From: Diplonema papillatum
Taxonomy: Eukaryota; Euglenozoa; Diplonemea; Diplonemida; Diplonemidae
Reading direction: 5' to 3'
Assembly: GCA_030068145.1 (NCBI GenBank)
Contig: JAPJBO010000856.1
Location: 1-64,000, forward strand
Length of the DNA: 64,000 nt
The notes beneath the pieces were generated by a model that was not told the DNA's origin, did no database searches, and saw only the letters and a list, made by a program, of their open reading frames with translations. The stretch's first letter is position 1, and every line of letters starts with the position of its first letter. Below are positions 45,001 to 55,900 of this stretch, piece by piece. Made by a program: the position numbers and the translations under genes.

Positions 45001-47502
45001 CTTCCACTATCTTGTCCTGAGGTAGCCTTGTGTACATGTCCTCGAAGTCGTGTGTAGTTGGGATTTTGTATCGGAGGCGGGTGAGGTTCTGCTTTATGTG
45101 CAGGGTGATGTCGTCTGGTCCTTCTGTAAACCATACACGTTTGATTCCTGTACGGCGGAAGTTGAGTTCGTCTTTTCGTTTGAGGGCTTTCATCACGCTT
45201 TTCAATAGGCCTGATAGTTCGAGGTGGGCATTTGTGAGGGTTGCTTTGGGTGCCTCGCGTTTTGTGTTGCGGTGCTTTTTGTTTTTTTCTGCGGCGACAC
45301 CGGCTATCCAACGGAAAGATGGTTCTGCTTTGTGTAATTTTATGGAGCCGTAGAGGTGTGGTAGTCCCTTGTGGAACGGTAGGTCGAGCTCTGCCATTAT
45401 ACGTTTGTGGTTGCTCTCTACTTCTGTTTTTGTGATCGTTTGTTTCTCGTATGTTTCGTTTGCGTCGAGTTGTTGCCGTAGCGCGTGTGTGTATTGGGCT
45501 TTGCAACAGTATCCAAAATCGTGCGTTGTTTTGTCTACTGGTAAGATGACCAGGTGTTGTTTAATGACAGCTAGTTCGGCTGTGGCCTTTGTATTCAATT
45601 TCTCGTCGTCTGAAGGTGGTAGAGCCGCCATTCTTCGTGATATTTCGGCTTTGAGCTCCGTTTCGAATGAGGTTGTGTCACTGCCTGCGGGGTAGTATGT
45701 CTGTACGTACTCCTCTATTGCCTCGTGTAGCGTTTCGGTCAGAGCGTGGTGGCTCTGGTAGCATCTGTACTTTCTGCCTCTGCTGACGATTTCCGAAAGC
45801 CCGTTTTCTTTCGTAATTGCTGAGAGGAAGCCTATGGCGTGGCCGTTGATCGTTTTTCCGGAGTTGTATCTGTGACATGCGCAGTGCTCTGGTTTAGGGA
45901 GTGGTATGTCAGGCAGTTCCTTGCTGATCTGTGTTACGTTTTGTAGCCTAAGATAGAGTGGGGGGTTCAGTCGGAAAGAGATTTTGGTGCGCTGTAGTAT
46001 CTCTTCTTTTGGGCAAGCGCGTTTAATCGCCGGTTGTTGTAGGATGTCGTGTAAACGTAGTGAGTTGATGTGTTCACTGCCGTGTGTGATTATGAGCCTT
46101 GCTGGTGCTCCGTCGTCTTTTATTACTTTGTTGAGTGTTATCTCCCCGAGTCGATCTTTTAGGCTTTTTTCGAGTGCTGTGACGGTAGGTGGCAAATTGG
46201 TGCGAGGTGCGTGTGCGATTAGCCAGTTAAGAAGCCGCTTGATCCGTGTGCGTCCCATAAGGTCGAAGTTGTAGCCGGTGAGGTCTTTGTCGCTGAGGTT
46301 TACCAGGTGGTGTAGTTGGCTCCTGATTGAGAATGCTCGTGCTTCGGTAGTGAGGTTGATCCGCAGTTTTCCGTCTTCCAACCATGCCCACTTTTCGACT
46401 TTTGGTGCGTTTTTCGTTCGTTCGTGGCGTTGATTGGAACGTTTTCTGCTTTTCCTGGGGCGTGTAGTGGCGTTTCTGATATGTCGTTGGACGTTGTATG
46501 TGGGTTGGAAGTGTGAAATCCACCAGTTCTCTCTCGGAAGTGCCTGTCTCCGGAATTCGTCGTTTGTGGCGTGCTCGTTGATTGGAACTTTCTCGAGCGG
46601 TGTCGCGTAGAGGGGAAAGTCCCGTTTCAGAAGAGCTTTGGCGATGGGTGTGTTGTTGCGGCGTTGATACCAGTGGGATTTCAGACGATCCTCAGCGGTA
46701 CCTTTGGTTTGCCCGACGTATTTGACGTTTCCGCGTTCGTCTATAAGGGCGTAGACTACTCCTTGGTCGGAGTGTGCTGGTTTGTCGGTCTGCTGGTTCT
46801 TCCATCCCTTGTGTAGCTGCTTGTGTTGTTTGGTGAAGAACACGACCTGCGCTTCTCGTCGTTTGGTGTCATACGCGGCCCAGAACTGTTTCCCGTAATT
46901 GTATTTCGCTTTAGTGCGAAAGCATGTGAGGAACGGGTTTCGCTTAAATTCTGGACGGTCTGCTTCTTTTGGGTCGATGGCGTTCTGTTTGAGCTTGTAC
47001 TTCAAGTGTGTGTCGTTGAGGTGGGTGACTGGTCGGGGGTTCTCTTGTGTTGGTGTGCTGTGTTGTGTGGTCCGTACGTCTTGTGGTGGTTTGAATGTGA
47101 GGTTTTGGTGTAGTTTGTTCGGTTGTGATGTATAAGGTTGGTGTGAAGGGAGTACGAGTGTATTCAGTGTTGGTGGTGGATGTCGGAGACCGTATTGTGT
47201 GGGTGGGAGTAGGAATGTCGTAGTGGGTCGTGTGTTAGTTAGTTTCGGAGGTGTGTGGAGGGTTGGGGGAGGTATAGTTCGGAGTGTGATGGTCGGCACT
47301 GCTGGAGGGAGTGCGGATTGTTGTGGGTAGCGTCGATGGATGTCGGGTGTTGGGTAGTCGATGTGTGGTTGGTGTCGTGGCTTGTACGTTTCGTTGAGGA
47401 TGGAGGTGGGACGTCTCATCGTGGCAGGGGTGGGAGACCCGTAGTACGGCATGTGTGGCCGTGGGATGTTTGGGATGCGTTCGGTGTATGAGACGTCTTT
47501 CC
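42063..47502 (-). mobile_element. Penelope-like retroelement with N-terminal GIY-YIG and a USP domain
   Basis: About 5.44 kb inserted in a repeat array. The right (5') and left (3') boundaries are set by where the array stops and resumes; AAAATTTCC flanks both sides (42,054-42,062 and 47,503-47,511) and may be a target duplication, although the array itself contains that word. The minus-strand 3' end reads AATCCACAAATAACG; a truncated copy of the same 3' end is at 59,779-59,986. One long ORF occupies most of the element. The N-terminal position of GIY-YIG is, from memory, the order reported for the Naiad/Chlamys branch of Penelope-like elements. Confidence 0.85.
42701..47452 (-). CDS. GIY-YIG nuclease - reverse transcriptase - USP deubiquitinase polyprotein
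   Basis: 1,583 residues, ATG 47,452. Residues 1-150 are Pro/Thr-rich. GIY-YIG nuclease: GVVYALI (231-237), KYVGQT (244-249), Arg256, Glu308 in ENWWISHF, Asn319. A CxCH motif (524-527) with GHAIG precedes the RT. RT: LPHLYGSIKLHKAEPSFRW (697-715), HDFEDMYTRLP with Asp802, QTDGIPMGGNASSDIANLFC (890-909), YRFIDDFLNFG with Asp940/941, VVFLGVRI. USP: Cys box NSCFLQASLN (Cys1173), zinc ribbon CNNC (1283/1286) and CDKC (1326/1329), His box GRENAGHYTIHKR (His1396), then NWTHYNNET supplying the acidic/amide residue (Asn1416 or 1417). C-terminal fingers: CPAC...H..HC (1485-1512) and CPYC...HH...C (1535-1560). All catalytic residues I can check are present. The fusion to a USP is unusual; ubiquitin cleavage is inferred from motifs. 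Confidence 0.9.
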   Translation of the reverse strand: MPYYGSPTPATMRRPTSILNETYKPRHQPHIDYPTPDIHRRYPQQSALPPAVPTITLRTIPPPTLHTPPKLTNTRPTTTFLLPPTQYGLRHPPPTLNTLVLPSHQPYTSQPNKLHQNLTFKPPQDVRTTQHSTPTQENPRPVTHLNDTHLKYKLKQNAIDPKEADRPEFKRNPFLTCFRTKAKYNYGKQFWAAYDTKRREAQVVFFTKQHKQLHKGWKNQQTDKPAHSDQGVVYALIDERGNVKYVGQTKGTAEDRLKSHWYQRRNNTPIAKALLKRDFPLYATPLEKVPINEHATNDEFRRQALPRENWWISHFQPTYNVQRHIRNATTRPRKSRKRSNQRHERTKNAPKVEKWAWLEDGKLRINLTTEARAFSIRSQLHHLVNLSDKDLTGYNFDLMGRTRIKRLLNWLIAHAPRTNLPPTVTALEKSLKDRLGEITLNKVIKDDGAPARLIITHGSEHINSLRLHDILQQPAIKRACPKEEILQRTKISFRLNPPLYLRLQNVTQISKELPDIPLPKPEHCACHRYNSGKTINGHAIGFLSAITKENGLSEIVSRGRKYRCYQSHHALTETLHEAIEEYVQTYYPAGSDTTSFETELKAEISRRMAALPPSDDEKLNTKATAELAVIKQHLVILPVDKTTHDFGYCCKAQYTHALRQQLDANETYEKQTITKTEVESNHKRIMAELDLPFHKGLPHLYGSIKLHKAEPSFRWIAGVAAEKNKKHRNTKREAPKATLTNAHLELSGLLKSVMKALKRKDELNFRRTGIKRVWFTEGPDDITLHIKQNLTRLRYKIPTTHDFEDMYTRLPQDKIVEEVCEAIEEAFEFEEQNGNPNLTRGAKQKGKKTFTFSRQTNDTKRAYSREAVKELLAIIIGNSYIAQGDQVLRQTDGIPMGGNASSDIANLFCYRIEKAYVDSLVDEGKIEEAKAHAHTYRFIDDFLNFGTTPPPQHLYNMRYKNTTTAHDDVVFLGVRIRVERPDPPHAPHIRLTIQPKNYGTRYTHHLTTAPKAQASGIFKGSLIRAIRQTNHLQDLRVEIQRSVYAMIDRGHNPRVLYAPWNAWLTEEFGNLPRLHSQLKPFLGFCVARHKKRQPRINEPEYAGKHRPTNFFPAHLPSESPSSVDSPSQPTPELTVTERVASLVATITIAAAVAAKTKRKHPQQLRKYTTRNSCFLQASLNLIAATHLSNQIRKYTDCPQHQTGPCTQDVNEWISGRKTQNVVQRLFEHMDTHLGDGEQHDLEEALLQLLAAIANENEEHRTCQPNCSDAFNELLHLQTTTIHCNNCGYIKTEDQPYSMTILAIQASTAQGCLDSFCKKSTPKDYRCDKCKKTKTAETQTSIRAAQDTLLLCLRRNEFANENRTPVAADPTLNIPDHEHKYELQAVITHTGRENAGHYTIHKRNRTPFTDQNWTHYNNETTSHSREPTYTDNATYMFLYTKEDTTDTDPTQTLELLEELRGDTPTSDDETSSEETTQHEGTLIWACPACKATTTDAGNKFKGAKGLRTHMLHCKEMTLATSPVRKAAQKALGKRKCPYCNNDGRTAGKARFKSLRHHISKCKRNPAVSHTLKATKKNKQSKRGT

Positions 47503-47610
47503 AAAATTTCCATCAGTTTTCTGTCGTGAGAAATTTTTCCACCACCAGTTTCCCTTCCCACGAAAGAAATTTCCGCCGGTAGTTTCCATGAGAAAATTTC
47601 CAGCCTACAC
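47503..47610. repeat. Degenerate ~30-36-bp tandem array, right part
   Basis: Resumes with AAAATTTCCATCAGTTTTCT and ends near GAGAAAATTTCCAGCC. It continues the array at 41,540-42,062. Confidence 0.88.
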
Positions 47611-47752
47611 AGTGACAAAACAGAAATCTGGAGAAAAAAAAAATCCCAGCAATTTTCTGACTTTTTTTTGTTTTCCTCTTTTTTTGACACACCGGGGTTT
47701 CCCGGTGTCTGACACCGGGACACCGGGTTTTTAAAGTCCCCTGCAGAAGAAT

Positions 47753-48547
47753 CAGGGTATTAGTTTGAAGGCTTCCGGGGTTTGCAGATTTAGACCGTTA
47801 CTATGGGGTGGTTTTGGGCGGTGTTTCGGTGCCGTTTTCGCCGATGTACACGGTCTTTTCGGGGGTTTCCGAATGTTTCTGGGTTCCCTGTAGGGTTGAG
47901 TGCCATATGGGGACGCGCTCCACAAACAGTCAAAATCATAAACAGACAGTCTCGTCAGGCAGCTGAAGGGGGTGGACCTGGGGACCTATTTTCCTATGAT
48001 TCCTATGACAATAGGTCCACGGTTTTGGTGTGCACCGCCGTGCTTACAACAATATTTTTAGCGTTTATTGTGGTTTAGAGGTTCGGTGTTTTAGGGTCTC
48101 CGGTTGACGATTGAGGCTGTGAGGCGGGTGGTATGAGGGTAGTAGGTATGCTTATACACTTTAACTACGGCTAGCCATGTTTGTAAGTGTTGCGTGTAAG
48201 TATTTTTAGCAACATCGCGCCGAAGGCGCGGCGGAAAATTTGGGCAAAAATAACTCCGCCCCCCTTTATCATGTGTGGGCAACTCTTAGCTCGTGTGGGA
48301 TACTCAACTGTCAAACAGGACCTTGGCCCGGTAATGAAGCACAGTGGCAGCTGCAACCTGCCGAACTGGGTCTCAGCAGGGGAGGCTCAGCAGCCTTCCA
48401 GCACCTTCGGCACACTGCTACAAACACCACACCCCCCTCTAGATTTACTTTGAACACCGTTTTTTGAACTTTTTTTTTTTTCCGGCCAAGTCCGGTTTGC
48501 AGATTTAGACCGTCGGTATAAATCTGCAACGGAAACTAATCCCCTGG
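47753..48547 (+). repeat. ~0.8-kb dispersed element, copy A
   Basis: Matches 52,131-52,983 from GGGTATTAGTTTGAAGGCTT to GCAACGGAAACTAATCCCCT. It lacks ~120 bp present in copy B near 52,230-52,350 and contains an extra ~140-bp insertion (48,067-48,206, repeat T). Both copies carry the hairpin-like CGCGCCGAAGGCGCG and the block TCATGTGTGGGCAACTCTTA. No conserved long ORF. Confidence 0.9.
48067..48206 (-). mobile_element. Repeat T insertion in copy A
   Basis: About 140 bp absent from the corresponding site of copy B (which reads TAGCGTTATTTTTAGCAAC). On the minus strand it ends GTCAACCGGAGACCCTAAAA then CACCGAACCTCTAAACCACA, very like the 3' end of the Penelope-like element. A short direct TTA/TA may flank it. 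Confidence 0.7.
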
Positions 48548-50424
48548 AAGAATGTCGGATTGGAGCTCTTCGAAAATCTACAATCTAAGGGGTGTTCACC
48601 ATGTTTTCCTATTCGGGCTGAGAACCTTCTTAGCCCGTGACAATCAGGGCACTGGGCAGAAGGCGCATTCCACTCGCCACCGCTGTGATGAAGCGAAATG
48701 CTGTGGTTTAAATAACCAGTTGGATCCTCGTTGCTCGTAACAATTCCAAGCTGACACTTTATGCGGGCACAACATGCAAGAAGGCCTGGAACCTGAGAGC
48801 GCCTTCAATCTGAGCCCAGACCTAAACCCGCGGTTTGCAATCACGGACAAGAGAGAGGGAAAGAGAACGAATGAGTGACCTACGGTGGCCCCTCTACAGG
48901 TGCAGAACACCGACGCGTCTGTCGAGAACCAATGGTTCGCCTTGGCCAAACAGAGAGACGCTGAGTTTCGCTCACACGCTCGCCCGGGCGATGATCTCGC
49001 CATTGCGAATCCAAGGTGGAATACACTGAACAACAAGTAGCAGCGAGGCCGGGCCCGACACAGGCGATGGCACGGCCACGTCGAACTTTGAGTGCGCAGG
49101 CCGGCTTGTCCAGACTCGTCGGGAGGCTCGTGGCGCAGTCGCTTCGACGATCTTCTCTGCCTTTGAGACTGCCTCCTGCCCTGCGGTGCTACGTCCAGCT
49201 TCAAACGCGCAGGCCCAGTTGATAAAGCGCCTGAAAAGACTTGGCCGTTTGTGATCAGATCCTTGGCGACGGCAGCGGCACAGAAGACTTTCGCTGAACG
49301 GGCGGTTGTTTGCGGCCAGTGCCGGCGTCCTCGCAAAGGCAGTAGCTTGAAGCATCTGGCTTCAGGTGGCTGAGTGGGCTCGGAAGCGGTGTCAACAACA
49401 CATTGTCCCAATAAACCGCGTTGTCTTCGATCACCGGCTCCACAAAATGAGAGCTTGACTCTAATGGTTCACCGACACCTCAAAAATTGCTGCTCGCATC
49501 TCAGATCATCAGCGGCAGTCTTGTCGTAGAAGACGGACCCGTCTGAGTATAGATGTCCGTGTGGTCGAGGTCAGAGCCGTCAATGTGGGCTCTGGGGACG
49601 CGGGCGGACTTACCGAGAGCGAGAATACGCTGGTAACTGCGTGCCTTGGCAACCCATCTGTCAGCCGGCCAGGCACGATACACGTTCTTCCTTTTCACTT
49701 CATCACAAGCGCGGAACCTGAGTGTCTGTGCAGACAGCGGTGTGGGGCTGGTTCGTCAGGCGGCTGTTTGAAGCTTGCCAGAGGATGTAGCAACGCCTGC
49801 TCGGGCTCCGTCCTTTACCAACGTTCCCAACCTACCCCTAGACAAGCATCGCTAGGCGGCTGTTTGAAGCTCGCCGCGTGGGGAGAGGATGTAGCAACGC
49901 GTGCTCGGGTTCCGTCCTTTACTACGAAGCGCGGAATCTGCGTGTCTAGGACAGCGATGTGAGGCTGGTTCGTCAGGCGGCTGTTTGAAGCTCGCCGCGT
50001 GGGGAGAGGATGTAGCAACGCGTGCACGGGTTCCGTCCTTTACTACGGACAATCGGTTCCCAACGTTCCCAACCCGGACAAGCAGAACTGGCTAAGGGTC
50101 GGACTGCCCCCCACTATCCCCACTATCGGGGGAAGGAACCATAGTGGGTGTCAGCAGGCAGGCCAACGGGGGCTGAGCGTGACCTGGCCCGGGCAGCCTC
50201 GGTTGGCTATGCGCTTCGTGCACGAAACGCGGCGGACCGGCTGGCGCTATCACGCCTGAGGCGGCGGCTGGTACCTGCGGCCTTGCGCATCGAGGAGTGG
50301 TCGGATCATCTGCGAGGGGGTGGTGTCAGTGCATACGGTAGCTGGGAGCAACGTTTGATCAACAAAATACTCGAGAGAGGCCGCATCGTGCTTATTTCGA
50401 ATTTGGCTTGAGGGGGAGAACCAG
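48548..50424. other. No gene recognised; local tandem duplication 49,720-50,045
   Basis: GCGGCTGTTTGAAGCTCGCC then GGATGTAGCAACGCGTGC recurs three times in 49,750-50,045. The plus strand is open for about 70 codons at 49,030-49,251 (reading TREARGAVASTIFSAFETA) and then, in another frame, to about 49,373 (KTWPFVIRSLATAAAQKTFA). This could be a decayed or intron-split coding relic, but I cannot assign it. Confidence 0.45.
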
Positions 50425-52130
50425 TAAAAGCCCACTTAGAGATCCGGGGTTTATAGTCCCCGGGTGATCTTTGTCGTAAGGATTCCTTTGAGGTATCGAA
50501 TATTAATTGCTGCGGTAGTGGCGCTACGTGTGTTTGTGCGTGTGGATTTGTTGTCTGTTGCCGACTATTCGACTTATTTTAGAGCGCGCTCGGGATACCT
50601 GACTGGAAGCGACATTGCAATACGTTCCAGCCTGAGTTTTTGAGCCCGCGCCACCCCCCGACAAAGCGGGTACGCCACACAATAACGCGTGCGAATGTCA
50701 ACCCAAAAAAAAAGAAGCGGGCTTGTATTCCGGGTTTGGTGCCAGCTTCTCTCAGGCTTGGCTTCCAGCCTAGGACATTTAGGAGCATCACAGACCTGCT
50801 ATTGGTTCGCTCTTCCGCGCGCTATAAGTCGCGCGCAGTCCCCTTAAGAAGTAGTGCGCGTCTCGGGTAAGCAGCAAGCCGCCGATGCCAAAAGACACCC
50901 CCTACAACGACACGCCCACCTATTTAAGGGTCGAGATCTCGTTCGTTAACGGAATCTACCCGACAAATCACTCCACCAACCAGGAGCGGCCATGCACCAC
51001 CACACAATTCATCGAGAAAGAGCTGTGGGGCCATGTTCACTGCAGCAACCCCACGGCTACTAAGGTGGTCTCCAGAGGAAGCCAGTGGAAAAGAAATGTT
51101 TTTTTCAAGTGCCAGAATGACCTGGAATCCGCACTTTCGTAAAGGTTTTGTCCCACAGTTTTTTCAGGGCGATTTTGACCCTTCCCAGAGCCCGTGGCGA
51201 TTCTCGACGTAGTTACGATGGACGGCCGGCAATGGGAGCGCCTGGCTTGCTCCGCCTCCGACGACAGAGTCCGAGTGTTTTTCGGCGCCTCCCTATTTTT
51301 TTTACCCCAGGTTATTAGCTTCGTTTTTGCCTTGGTTTCCCGACCAACTTTCTTTTGCCGCTCTGAGATCGAGAAAGCTTTTCTTCAGGGGGGGCCGGGG
51401 GGGCTTTGCCCCCCGGCGAACGGTACGGTACAGGTGGAGAAAGTTTGCACTTCTTAATCTGTTTGTCACAATAAACACTGCACATTCCTGGCAACAGCCC
51501 ATTTCACGTTCAACCACCACTCGACACTACGAGTAGACGCAGACCAGAGATCACATGGAACAAGGCACTTGTGTCGACTCGGAGAGAATCTGCCAAGAAA
51601 TCCGGGGCTGCTTCTGATCCTCGACTCTCCTTCTCGGCTCCAGCCCCCGTGGCAGCCCCAGACTTCTGCCCGCCAGCCCACTAGACCGTGATGCAGTGCT
51701 TTGGCTACACGATACCACCAACGGGAAAAAGGTGAGGAATTCCTCATGAGGAATTCCTCACCCTCTTTTTCGAGCCTCTTTTTTTTGAGGAATTCCTCGC
51801 ACTTTTTAGCTAGCGGGAGCACTGTGACCAGCCTGGCCCAGGGCCTTATATATATAAAGTCCTCCCACGTAACTGTCCGTAAGTTGCTCGGAGTTACTAA
51901 AAATCCCAGTTGCGGCACGTGCAGGTGGGTTTTGCTCATGGTGGCGCCAAACTGCAAGAATTGCCATAGCCGCTTTGTAGTCCACCGAGACTGTAGGAAA
52001 TTTGATGCGAGTCAACTGTATTTGTGTAACCGGTACTGCAGTACTGCTCGTGTGGTACATTGTAGTAATGTAGTACTACTGGCCCCTCATCAAGTTGTGC
52101 CTTTTTTTTTTTTTTTTTCCTTGCTCGGAG
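50425..52130. other. No gene recognised; perfect 32-bp palindrome at 51,731-51,762
   Basis: A diverged repeat F piece lies at 50,441-50,480. At 51,731 two TGAGGAATTCCTCA words abut to make a perfect palindrome, with a third GAGGAATTCCTC at 51,787. A plus frame at 50,885-51,142 (85 codons from ATG) has no recognisable motif. A TATATATAAAG word lies at about 51,848. Confidence 0.5.
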
Positions 52131-52983
52131 CAGGGTATTAGTTTGAAGGCTTCCGGGGTTTGCAGATTTAGACCGTTACTATGGGGTGGTTTTGGGCGAT
52201 GTTTCGGTGCCGTTTTCGCCGATGTACGGCGGTGCCGACACATCTCCACAACTTCGTTCGGCAAAAGAGGGGTCTTCATGGGTCCTTTATAGGTCAATTA
52301 TGGTCACCCCGTCGGTTTGGCGACACATTTTGCGGGCGTTTTTTCAACGTACACCAGCCTGGATCAAGCTTTTCGAGGTTTTCCGAATGCTTCTGGGTTC
52401 CCTGTGGGGTTGGGTGCCAAATGGGGACGCGCTTCAAAAACAGTCAAAATCGTAAACAGACGTCTCGTCAGGCAGCTGAAGGGGGGCGACCTGGGGACCT
52501 ATTTTCCTATGATTCCTATGATAATAGGTCCACGGTTTTGGTGTACACCGCCGTGCTTACAACAACATTTCTAGCGTTATTTTTAGCAACATCGCGCCGA
52601 AGGCGCGACGGCAAATTTGGGCAAAAATAACTCCGCCCCCCCTTTATCATGTGTGGGCAACTCTTAGCTCGTGTGGGATACTCAACTGTCAAACAGGACC
52701 TTGGCCCGGTAATGAAGCACAGTGGCTGCCGACCCGAAGCTGAACACAATTGAACGGCAGCGGCTGGGTCTCAGCAGCGGAGGCTCAGCAGCCTTCCAGC
52801 ACCTTCAGCACACTGCTAAAACACCACACCCCCCGCCTATATTTACTTTGACCACCGTTTTCTAGAGTTATAGTTCGCTTGAGAATCCTTTTTGAACTTT
52901 TTTTTTTTTTTTTTTTTCCCGGCCAAGTCCGGTTTGCAGATTTAGACCGTCGGTCTAAATCTGCAACGGAAACTAATCCCCTG
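52131..52983 (+). repeat. ~0.8-kb dispersed element, copy B
   Basis: Second copy of 47,753-48,547, without the T insertion but with an extra segment that includes GCCGACACATCTCCACAACT. A short F-type fragment (AGAGTTATAGTTCGCTTGAG) interrupts it at 52,861-52,888. Its right end runs directly into the 52-bp satellite. Confidence 0.9.
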
Positions 52984-55900
52984 GCTCGGAGTCATGACTT
53001 GAGGTGCGCAAAAGACCCCCCTGTATTATCCTATGGCTCGGAGTCATGACTTGAGCTGCGCAAAAGAACCCCCTGTATTATCCTATGGCTCGGAGTCATG
53101 ACTTGAGGTGCGCAAAAGACCCCCCTGTATTATCCTATGGCTCGGAGTCATGACTTGAGGTGCGCAAAAGACCCCCCTGTATTATCCTATGGCTCGGAGT
53201 CATGACTTGAGGTGCGCAAAAGACCCCCCTGTATTATCCTATGGCTCGGAGTCATGACTTGAGGTGCGCAAAAGACCCCCCTGTATTATCCTATGGCTCG
53301 GAGTCATGACTTGAGGTGCGCAAAAGACCCCCCTGTATTATCCTATGGCTCGGAGTCATGACTTGAGGTGCGCAAAAGACCCCCCTGTATTATCCTATGG
53401 CTCGGAGTCATGACTTGAGGTGCGCAAAAGACCCCCCTGTATTATCCTATGGCTCGGAGTCATGACTTGAGGTGCGCAAAAGACCCCCCTGTATTATCCT
53501 ATGGCTCGGAGTCATGACTTGAGGTGCGCAAAAGACCCCCTGTATTATCCTATGGCTCGGAGTCATGACTTGAGGTGCGCAAAAGACCCCCCTGTATTAT
53601 CCTATGGCTCGGAGTCATGACTTGAGGTGCGCAAAAGACCCCCCTGTATTATCCTATGGCTCGGAGTCATGACTTGAGGTGCGCAAAAGACCCCCCTGTA
53701 TTATCCTATGGCTCGGAGTCATGACTTGAGGTGCGCAAAAGACCCCCCTGTATTATCCTATGGCTCGGAGTCATGACTTGAGGTGCGCAAAAGACCCCCC
53801 TGTATTATCCTATGGCTCGGAGTCATGACTTGAGGTGCGCAAAAGACCCCCCTGTATTATCCTATGGCTCGGAGTCATGACTTGAGGTGCGCAAAAGACC
53901 CCCCTGTATTATCCTATGGCTCGGAGTCATGACTTGAGGTGCGCAAAAGACCCCCCTGTATTATCCTATGGCTCGGAGTCATGACTTGAGGTGCGCAAAA
54001 GACCCCCCTGTATTATCCTATGGCTCGGAGTCATGACTTGAGGTGCGCAAAAGACCCCCCTGTATTATCCTATGGCTCGGAGTCATGACTTGAGGTGCGC
54101 AAAAGACCCCCCTGTATTATCCTATGGCTCGGAGTCATGACTTGAGGTGCGCAAAAGACCCCCCTGTATTATCCTATGGCTCGGAGTCATGACTTGAGGT
54201 GCGCAAAAGACCCCCCTGTATTATCCTATGGCTCGGAGTCATGACTTGAGGTGCGCAAAAGACCCCCCTGTATTATCCTATGGCTCGGAGTCATGACTTG
54301 AGGTGCGCAAAAGACCCCCCTGTATTATCCTATGGCTCGGAGTCATGACTTGAGGTGCGCAAAAGACCCCCCTGTATTATCCTATGGCTCGGAGTCATGA
54401 CTTGAGGTGCGCAAAAGACCCCCCTGTATTATCCTATGGCTCGGAGTCATGACTTGAGGTGCGCAAAAGACCCCCCTGTATTATCCTATGGCTCGGAGTC
54501 ATGACTTGAGGTGCGCAAAAGACCCCCCTGTATTATCCTATGGCTCGGAGTCATGACTTGAGGTGCGCAAAAGACCCCCCTGTATTATCCTATGGCTCGG
54601 AGTCATGACTTGAGGTGCGCAAAAGACCCCCCTGTATTATCCTATGGCTCGGAGTCATGACTTGAGGTGCGCAAAAGACCCCCCTGTATTATCCTATGGC
54701 TCGGAGTCATGACTTGAGGTGCGCAAAAGACCCCCCTGTATTATCCTATGGCTCGGAGTCATGACTTGAGGTGCGCAAAAGACCCCCCTGTATTATCCTA
54801 TGGCTCGGAGTCATGACTTGAGGTGCGCAAAAGACCCCCCTGTATTATCCTATGGCTCGGAGTCATGACTTGAGGTGCGCAAAAGACCCCCCTGTATTAT
54901 CCTATGGCTCGGAGTCATGACTTGAGGTGCGCAAAAGACCCCCCTGTATTATCCTATGGCTCGGAGTCATGACTTGAGGTGCGCAAAAGACCCCCCTGTA
55001 TTATCCTATGGCTCGGAGTCATGACTTGAGGTGCGCAAAAGACCCCCCTGTATTATCCTATGGCTCGGAGTCATGACTTGAGGTGCGCAAAAGACCCCCC
55101 TGTATTATCCTATGGCTCGGAGTCATGACTTGAGGTGCGCAAAAGACCCCCCTGTATTATCCTATGGCTCGGAGTCATGACTTGAGGTGCGCAAAAGACC
55201 CCCCTGTATTATCCTATGGCTCGGAGTCATGACTTGAGGTGCGCAAAAGACCCCCCTGTATTATCCTATGGCTCGGAGTCATGACTTGAGGTGCGCAAAA
55301 GACCCCCCTGTATTATCCTATGGCTCGGAGTCATGACTTGAGGTGCGCAAAAGACCCCCCTGTATTATCCTATGGCTCGGAGTCATGACTTGAGGTGCGC
55401 AAAAGACCCCCCTGTATTATCCTATGGCTCGGAGTCATGACTTGAGGTGCGCAAAAGACCCCCCTGTATTATCCTATGGCTCGGAGTCATGACTTGAGGT
55501 GCGCAAAAGACCCCCCTGTATTATCCTATGGCTCGGAGTCATGACTTGAGGTGCGCAAAAGACCCCCCTGTATTATCCTATGGCTCGGAGTCATGACTTG
55601 AGGTGCGCAAAAGACCCCCCTGTATTATCCTATGGCTCGGAGTCATGACTTGAGGTGCGCAAAAGACCCCCCTGTATTATCCTATGGCTCGGAGTCATGA
55701 CTTGAGGTGCGCAAAAGACCCCCCTGTATTATCCTATGGCTCGGAGTCATGACTTGAGGTGCGCAAAAGACCCCCCTGTATTATCCTATGGCTCGGAGTC
55801 ATGACTTGAGGTGCGCAAAAGACCCCCCTGTATTATCCTATGGCTCGGAGTCATGACTTGAGGTGCGCAAAAGACCCCCCTGTATTATCCTATGGCTCGG

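Noticed and set aside
42723..47135. Numerous plus-strand and alternate minus frames within the Penelope-like element
   Set aside because: All are shadows of the 1,583-codon ORF, which holds all recognisable motifs.
48644..49411. 255-codon minus-strand frame
   Set aside because: No domain, poor codon bias and better coding-like patches on the plus strand in other frames.
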